Origin: Histomonas meleagridis | Taxonomy: Eukaryota > Parabasalia > Tritrichomonadida > Dientamoebidae | Direction: 5' to 3' | Assembly: GCA_020186115.1 (NCBI GenBank) | Contig: WSYJ01000146.1 | Location: 62,001 to 126,000 of the forward strand | DNA: 64,000 nucleotides | Part shown: positions 57,459-64,000 of the stretch, one piece after another | Position numbering within the stretch: position 1 is the stretch's first letter | Layout: the number at the start of each line of letters is the position of its first letter | The notes under the pieces: generated by a model | Database searches by the model: none | Told to the model about the DNA's origin: nothing | The model's input: the letters and a program-made list of their open reading frames with translations, nothing else | Translations under genes and position numbers: made by a program

Positions 57459-58811
57459 TTAATCAAGTTGAAACAAGTGGAATACGCAAGGAGATTCGTT
57501 ATGAATTTCCATAAGTTGATCCCAATACATAACAATGAACTCGGATTGATCTGTTCTACCGATTTCTGTTGGGTGTACGCCGCATTTTTCATATAGCTTT
57601 TGGAGGTCTGCTGCGATCAGATGCAAATTATTCGAAAAATCCAAAACGCTAAACAGCGTGTAATTTTCGTATGACCCGGCTCCTCTCCATACGCATCCTC
57701 CAAGTGATGCAATATCGATTGCCGGATGTGACAAATTGATGAAAGTTGATGGCCATTCTCTAATATTTTTGAAAGATATCTGTTGTTTCTTGTTTTCGAA
57801 CAATTGTTCCACCAACTTAATAATAATATTTGCCTCAGAGAATATTATATGAGCTTTTGATGGGTCAACATTAACATCCATCATTGATGAACAGATCTGA
57901 TTATCTCGATAAAAATCAATGCATATGATATACCGTGGAAACCTTTTTGGAATCGACCCAAATTTGGCCCAACAAATCTCATTCACCTTCTTTTCAATTG
58001 TACTGTTCCGTACGGGGCGACCGTTAACGAGCAAAAGTTGTTTTGATTGCATTCGACTCGTTGATGCGTCCTTCCATTCGCATGTAGGGGATGGGACCAA
58101 TCCCTTCATACGTATCTTGATGTCTCCGCTATAAGTTTCGGCATTTTTCTCAACAAGTGCAGCGGAAACTTGAGATCCATACTCATATGTAACAGCTTGT
58201 GAAAGTGAGGCGAAAGGAGGTCGCGTTTGATTAAGAAATGGTGGTGCATCAATAACAAAACGAACTGATGGTGCTGCAAGATAATATCTGGAAAGAAGAT
58301 TTTTCAAAGAATCAACAGAGAAATTTACACGCTCTTCACGAACACGTACCGGGAAAACAGAGAGCAAATTACAAACTGATACAGAAGTTCCTTGAGGAGC
58401 TGCAACAATTTCTGTTTTTAAAATATTACCATTATGATCAAATATGAGTTTTTTGGCTGTGTCTTCATCTTTGCACCTAGTAATAATTTCTACATCTCCA
58501 ACACAACATAGTGAATGGAGTGCTTCGCCTCTAAACCCAAATGTTGTTAAATCATTCATGAGATCTTCAAAAGATAGAATTTTAGAAGTGGTGTATGCAA
58601 GACCACAGGTTTCTCTTCCATTTGGTGTAATTCCACAACCATCATCTGTAACAACAATGCGTTGTAAACCTTGATCTTCTAATTTTATTTTGATTGTTTT
58701 TGCACCTGAATCAAGAGCATTCTCAAGTAACTCCTTAACAGCATCAATAACACCGGAAATTACTTGACCGCTTGAAAGTAAGTTAATGCAGTCCTGGTTG
58801 AGTGCTTTCAT
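57459..58811 (-). CDS. PMS-type MutL homologue, N-terminal ATPase form
   Basis: 450 residues from the ATG at 58811. The GHKL ATPase motifs are clear: SSGQVISGVIDAVKELLENALD (motif I, with the SGQV signature of PMS2/yeast Pms1 in place of the AAGEV of MLH1), VTDDGCGI (motif II), TTFGFRGEALHSLC (motif III), and a transducer domain with KQLLLVNGRPVRN and MDVNVDPSKAHIIF. The protein ends about 80 residues after the transducer, so the C-terminal dimerisation and endonuclease domain of full PMS proteins is absent or very reduced. Role: mismatch repair with MLH1; a C-terminally shortened form would lack nicking activity. Confidence 0.88.
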   Translation of the reverse strand: MKALNQDCINLLSSGQVISGVIDAVKELLENALDSGAKTIKIKLEDQGLQRIVVTDDGCGITPNGRETCGLAYTTSKILSFEDLMNDLTTFGFRGEALHSLCCVGDVEIITRCKDEDTAKKLIFDHNGNILKTEIVAAPQGTSVSVCNLLSVFPVRVREERVNFSVDSLKNLLSRYYLAAPSVRFVIDAPPFLNQTRPPFASLSQAVTYEYGSQVSAALVEKNAETYSGDIKIRMKGLVPSPTCEWKDASTSRMQSKQLLLVNGRPVRNSTIEKKVNEICWAKFGSIPKRFPRYIICIDFYRDNQICSSMMDVNVDPSKAHIIFSEANIIIKLVEQLFENKKQQISFKNIREWPSTFINLSHPAIDIASLGGCVWRGAGSYENYTLFSVLDFSNNLHLIAADLQKLYEKCGVHPTEIGRTDQSEFIVMYWDQLMEIHNESPCVFHLFQLD

Positions 58812-59241
58812 GCGATTGTGAATCACTGCCCGCCATTGCTAGTTGGGGTGCCCCGCAGAACTCACAAAAGGAAATAACATTTATTAACGATAGAGTTGAA
58901 TGAAAAACCATCGCACTTATATTCAAAAACTGGAAAGCCTTTGGAAGGACATCTTCAATCATAAAAAAAAAACTACAAGTACAGTCACTACTAACTAAAT
59001 GAAAAAACTCACTTAGCTTAAGCTAGAATACATATTAATATTTTTAATAAATTATGATCTATGAATTGCAAATTTACATTATTTTTAAAAAATAGGAATG
59101 AATGTGCTTTTCATTAAACCATAAGAAAGTTTATTTGAGAACTTGCAATAGCCACCACTAACATGCAAATCTTATTCATATTTCCAGTTTGTGAACTTAG
59201 CAAGAAAGACACAAAAGTGTCATTAACTCGCCAACATAAAA
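58812..59241. promoter_or_regulatory. Divergent promoter region
   Basis: Between the divergent PMS and RRM genes. TTGGGGTGCCCC at 58843-58854 repeats the word at 53246. An Inr-like GTGTCATTAACTC (about 59217) lies about 22 bp before the RRM gene start. Confidence 0.45.
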
Positions 59242-60093
59242 ATGGATTACTCAAGCCACCCTTCATACCGATCAGGGAAAAAAGGTGATGACACAGAACC
59301 ATCAGGCATCCTTATTTCGGTTGAATTTGAGCCTGTTCCATTTTATTCATATGAAATATATAATTTCATTGAAGATTACGTAAAAGTTGAACTAGAAGAT
59401 CTTTCCTTATTCAGAGACTTGAATGGCACACCAACAGGTACTGTAATTGCCCAATTTACAGAAGAAGTTACACAAAGTCGATTAGAAAGATTACAATCTC
59501 AGTTATTTAAAGGAAAAGCTGTTAAAGTTCGTTTGTTCCAAAGTGTAGGAGCTTTCCACAAATTCATTAGAATGATGTCAATTTCCAGACTCGATGCAAT
59601 TAATTTTGATAACAAGCAATCTCCTCCAATTATTTATGTTCTCAATTTCAATGGTGATAACTCCGATGTCAATGAATTTTTCGGACAATGTGGACAAATT
59701 TCAATGGTAAAATCTTATAAGTATCGAAATACATTTTATTATGTTATATTCTTCACGACTGAAACAGCTGCAATGACTGCATATCGAACATTTAATGGCC
59801 ACCGAAGGTCAGGCGTTCCAATTATTGTTGCACCTCTTTATAAAGGTGCTGCCGAAAGAACATTTGCAGTTCATAATTGTAACGACTTCCAATGGCTTAA
59901 GCAAGAAGTGAGTTACTTTGGTGGAATTGATTCAATTAAACAATCTTCCGATGGAAGCGGAGATATCTTTTTCCAAATGGATTCTCTTGAATTTTCAAAG
60001 GCAGCTTGCGTACTTTTGAACAACAGAGAACATGGTGGACGTACAATTAGAACAAATTTTGTTGATTTCGATTACTTCCAAAGAGTAAAATAA
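59242..60093 (+). CDS. Multi-RRM RNA-binding protein, 283 aa
   Basis: Three RRM-like folds in tandem: residues ~22-100 (ILISVEFEPVP ... GTVIAQFTE ... KGKAVKVRLF), ~130-200 (PIIYVLNFNGDN ... QISMVKSYKYRNTFYYVIFF, the best conserved) and ~207-283 (RTFAVHNCNDFQWLKQ ... SGDIFFQMD). Aromatic RNP positions are partly kept. No SR tail. Most likely a nuclear or translational RNA-binding factor; no orthologue can be named. The start has an Inr-like box (TCATTAAC) about 22 bp upstream. Confidence 0.7.
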   Translation: MDYSSHPSYRSGKKGDDTEPSGILISVEFEPVPFYSYEIYNFIEDYVKVELEDLSLFRDLNGTPTGTVIAQFTEEVTQSRLERLQSQLFKGKAVKVRLFQSVGAFHKFIRMMSISRLDAINFDNKQSPPIIYVLNFNGDNSDVNEFFGQCGQISMVKSYKYRNTFYYVIFFTTETAAMTAYRTFNGHRRSGVPIIVAPLYKGAAERTFAVHNCNDFQWLKQEVSYFGGIDSIKQSSDGSGDIFFQMDSLEFSKAACVLLNNREHGGRTIRTNFVDFDYFQRVK

Positions 60094-60317
60094 AGAAAAT
60101 TATAAAAACCGTTTATTGTTCGCACGTTTATTATAGTATAAAGTCACTTTTTTACTTTCTGTGTTATCACGAAAAAAAATATTTTTTAATTGAATAATAT
60201 TCAACCTGCAACGGCGGCGATCGAAGTGTCATATTACTGTTTTCAAAGTTTATGGGTTTTAAAATATTTTGTTTATTTCACCAAATTATTTGAATCAAAA
60301 AAATAGGAAATTAATAT

Positions 60318-61280
60318 TTATCGATACCCATCCTTAGGCGCAGCGGAGCAGCTTGTCTGCGATCCATTAATCTTTTTTCCAATCCAATTATTAGCACTAT
60401 AAATAAATACTTCATCGAAAATATATTCTATTTTAAATAATCCTAATTCATTACCTATATATCCCATATCATTTAATTTATTAAAATCGTTTTCAGATAT
60501 CAATAAAAAATCAACTTTTGAATAATATACTTTATCAACAAGATTATAAATATCATTCATTTTTTTATTAAAGTTATCTAATACTGATTTAGCAAACTGT
60601 GGAAACGTATAATGTTCTCTAAATGAATTTACTAATGAAACATAATTATTATCATATTTTATTACATAAGGAGGAGAGTAAGTATCAATATATTTACTTA
60701 TTGAAGAATTATTAATCAATTTATTAACATAATTTTTATAAGATCTTATACTAGTTCCCCAACAACTATTCATCATAAATTTAATTGTTGTAGATAGCTT
60801 GTCATTACCTTTTAATTTATCTTCTTTTCTAATATTATATAATTTAGTAATAAGTTCTTTTATTAAATGATTATTACCAACAAATTCACCTTTATCATTA
60901 GGTTTTCCAGTAGGTATTGATATAACACTACTCATATAAGCACCATTAAGATCAATGTAGTAATATTTTCCTATTAAATGCTTTTTTTTCCATATAGTTT
61001 TCTGAAAATTACATTCTGAACGAAGTTTATTAGCAATATCACCACTTAATTCATATACGTTATCAAAGCAACCATATTTATACATTAGTGTTGACATAAG
61101 ATCTGAATATCTGTAATAGAGTATTACATTAACATCAATTTTTAAACTATTAATAGTTTGTTTTAATTCATTTAATCGATATTCTATTTCATCTCTGATA
61201 TCATAACCAAATAACTTTTTATTATATTTACGTTCTATATTTATTTTTCCTAATAATAATCTAATAAAAATCAAATTCAC
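60318..61280 (-). pseudogene. Solitary Maverick DNA polymerase B fragment (C-terminal palm)
   Basis: 320 open codons homologous to the C-terminal half of the polymerase at 11545-13832 but clearly diverged: YGCFDNVYELSGDIANKLRSE, motif A YYIDLNGAYMSS, motif B STTIKFMMNSCWG, motif C YYSKVDFLLIS. The N-terminal half and all other Maverick genes are missing here. The tail (NGSQTSCSAAPKDGYR) is encoded by a GC-rich palindromic patch (60335-60372, CGCAG...CTGCG). It is probably a relic of another Maverick stranded between host genes; the intact frame implies a recent origin or a selected function. Confidence 0.8.
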
Positions 61281-61290
61281 CAGGATATGT

Positions 61291-64000
61291 TTATTTCATT
61301 AGTTTGAGGAACTCTGATTTACCTCTTTTTTCACTCAAAACTGAATAAACAAACACCCAAATTGATTTATTTACAGTTTTGCAAATTGATTCATTTATGT
61401 TCAGAAAGCAATTGGACAGTTGCTCTATTCTGTTTTCGTTTGCTAACTTAAGTGCTGTCTTAAATAATTTGAATAATCACCAAATATTATTTTTGAAATA
61501 TCAAAATATTAAAATAAATTTTAAATAAAACAATTAAATATTTTTAGCATTAATATAAATTCCTTCTTGTTCAAGAAGTAATTGAATTATTTCTGTATGA
61601 CCCATCCAAGATGCTAAAATAAGTGCTGTATCAAATAATTTAAATAATTTGCAAATATTATTTTGAAATAGAAAATTATTAAAATAAATTTTAAATAAAA
61701 CAAATAAATATCTTTAGCATTAATATCAATTCCTTCTTGTTCAAGAAGTAATTTAACTATATCTATATGACCATTTTCAGATGCTTTCATAAGTGATGTT
61801 CTAAATAATTTAGATAATTTCCAAATATTATTTTGTTATCCAAAATTATTAAAATAAATATTAAATAAAACAAATAAATATCTTTAGCATTAATATCAAT
61901 TCCTTCTTGTTCAAGAAGTAATTTAACTATATCTATATGACCATTTAATGATGCTAACATAAGTGCTGTTTTAAATGATTTAAATAATTTCCAAATATTA
62001 TTTTGAAATCCAAAATTATTAAAAGAAATATCAAATAAAACAAATAAATATCTTTAGCATTAATATCAATTCCTTCTTGTTCAAGAAGTAATTTAACAGT
62101 TTCTGTATGACCATTTTCAGATGCGTAAATAAGTGCTGTCTTAAATGATTTAAATAATTTCCAAATATTATTTTTGAAATATCAAAATATTAAAATAAAT
62201 TTTAAATAAAACAAATAAATATTTTTAGCATTAATATAAATTCCTTCTTGTTCAAGAAGTAATTGAATTATTTCTGTATGACCCATCCAAGATGCTAAAA
62301 TAAGTGCTGTATCAAATAATTTAAATAATTTGCAAATATTATTTTGAAATAGAAAATTATTAAAATAAATTTTAAATAAAACGAATAAATATCTTTATTA
62401 TTAATATCAATTCCTTCTTGTTCAAGAAGTAATTTAACTATTTCTGTATCACCTTTTTTTACTGCTAAAATAAGTGCTGTCTTAAATATTTTAAATTATT
62501 CCCAAATATTATTTTGAATTTTCAAATTATTAAAATAAATTTTATACAGAGTAAATTGATATCTTTCGCATTGAAATCAATTCCTTTTTTCTCAAGAATT
62601 AATTTAACAAATCTATTTTGATTTCTTTTAATTGCTAACAAAAGCAGTGTTTCAAATATATCAAAAAAAACTCCAAATTTTATAATGAAAAATTTTCAAA
62701 TAGAATGAAAAAAAATTTTTATCATTTAAATCAATATCATTCTGATTAAAAAGGAACTGAAAAACATCATGATATTGGTTTTCATATGCTTTGTTTATTG
62801 CTGTTTCTAATTACTTTGATGAAAAATCCATAATTTGATATAAAACATAAAAATGTTTTTATAAACGTTATGATTAATAAGTTAACATTCCTATAATTTA
62901 AATTACATCCATTTTCAACAAGTAAACGAACAATTTCAAAATAACCTTTTTTACTTGCTATTAAAATTGCCGAATCAATTAAATTCAAGAAATACCATAA
63001 AATAAATAAGAACTGTTATAAATCAAATCAAGAAATAGTTCTCACATTAATATCAATATTTTTTTGCTCAAGTAAAAATTGAACAATTTCAACATGGTTA
63101 TTTGAACATGCTGCATGAAGAAGAGAAAAAAATTCATTAAATAAACATTAAATTATGATAAAAATCATTAAAAAATTTATACTAATTATATTAAAAAAAT
63201 ATTTTTTATATTAACATTTACACCTTTTTCTAAAATAAAAAATTTAACAATATTAATATATCCTTTTAAACATGCACAAATAGGAGCAAATTCAAATGAT
63301 ATTATAATATTCTAAAATCAATATTGAAATATAAAATTATTAAAACAAATATTAAACAAAATAAAAATATGTTTTCATAATAGAGATCAATTCCATCTTG
63401 CTCAATTAGATATTTAACAAGTTCAATATTTCCTGAATTTATTGCTTCAATTAAAATATCTTTTGGAATTTCATTTTTTCTGATGAAATATTTCGTCAGA
63501 AATAAATTACCTGTTTTTACTGATAGATTAATAATATCTTCATTAATTGTTAGCCCTTGTTCAAGTAAAAATGAGAAAACTTCAAAATTAAATGAATAAA
63601 GACATATCTTTGCTAACTCTTCTATTTTTTTATATTTCTCAAAATTATTATCATAAATATATTTAAAGACATCATTTCGATGAAATTTAATTGATACTTC
63701 ATATGCACCTTTAAATATTACACCTTGTTGTTCACATAAATGAATGATCTCTAAATTTCCGCCTGCAACTGCATATTTACCTGTGTTTGTTAAGATTGGT
63801 TTATTTAATAATAAAAATTTAAAACATTCAAGTGATCCAAAAAATGCTGCATAATCAATATATGAAACATGTTTTTCATTAATAAATGAACATCTTTCAA
63901 AATATGATGGTTCAATATATCCATTAAAATTAAAATTTGATTGTGATGTTATTTCTTGAAGTTCCTCAAGTTCGTCAAATCGAATTACTTTTGCTATTTC
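61291..64000 (-). CDS. Ankyrin-repeat protein with spacer-separated repeats (partial, runs off window)
   Basis: The gene enters from beyond 64000. The DNA from 64000 to ~63390 encodes the middle of a protein closely related to 38216-39412 (KVIRFDELEELQEITSQ, SYIDYAAFFGSLECFKFLLL, GKYAVAGGNLEIIHLCEQ). From ~63400 to ~61450 come about a dozen ankyrin units. The last eight lie on a ~170-bp period (acceptor-like boundaries near 62645, 62475, 62306, 62134, 61967, 61795, 61626, 61453), each split by an ~80-nt AT-rich spacer with stops. After the last spacer the frame stays open to a TAA at 61291-61293, which argues that the repeats are still coding. Units at 61547-61690 and 62221-62365 are nearly identical, spacer included. 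Confidence 0.65.

Overview
The window looks like nuclear DNA of a trichomonad (Parabasalia), probably a Tritrichomonas- or Trichomonas-like protist. The DNA is very AT-rich and the host genes are dense and mostly intronless. Several genes have Inr-like TCA(C/T)TTTT or TCATTA boxes close to the ATG. There are long ankyrin-repeat families, pogo/mariner-like elements with TA target duplications, a 23-nt intron ending in CTAACATCAG, and a complete Maverick/Polinton. The exact species cannot be fixed from the sequence alone.

Positions 618-1613 hold a broken pogo-like transposon. It is interrupted by a 24.3-kb Maverick/Polinton (about 1614-25896) with ~216-bp terminal inverted repeats. The Maverick carries a retroviral-type integrase, a double-jelly-roll type major capsid protein, an A32/FtsK-HerA-type packaging ATPase, a family B DNA polymerase, a RuvC/A22-like resolvase and two HNH endonucleases. 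It also carries two phage-tail-fibre-like proteins with HxH repeats, a long coiled-coil protein and several unrecognised small proteins. No adenain-like protease was recognised. Nearly all large Maverick genes carry single-base frameshifts, usually at homopolymers, whereas the large host genes are intact. The Maverick is also peppered with clusters of tiny GC-rich hairpins at convergent gene ends, inside reading frames and inside the TIRs.

Positions 27170-34890 are host genes: an NT-C2-like protein, a Rap/Ran-GAP protein and a dynamin/GBP-like large GTPase. Positions 34891-38200 are a transposon graveyard: a TA-flanked MITE, a deleted pogo-like copy and a second DDE transposase remnant. Positions 38216-42127 hold two ankyrin-repeat genes whose repeat units are separated by AT-rich, frame-breaking spacers. 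Positions 42588-60093 are ordinary host genes: a proline-rich protein, a BRK1-like SCAR/WAVE subunit, a small type I membrane protein, an SLC12 cation-chloride cotransporter, a karyopherin-like HEAT protein, an RRM/SR-like protein with a 23-nt intron, an SF1-like splicing factor, an IKS-type kinase, an importin-alpha-like protein, a PMS-type MutL homologue and a second RRM protein. Positions 60318-61280 are a solitary Maverick polymerase fragment. Positions 61291-64000 are a third ankyrin gene on the minus strand, which runs off the window and has the same repeat-spacer architecture as the 38-kb locus.

The Maverick genes fit one programme: integrate, replicate by protein priming, resolve, package, and build a capsid with receptor-binding fibres. 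This copy appears inactive unless the frameshifts are assembly errors in a multicopy repeat.
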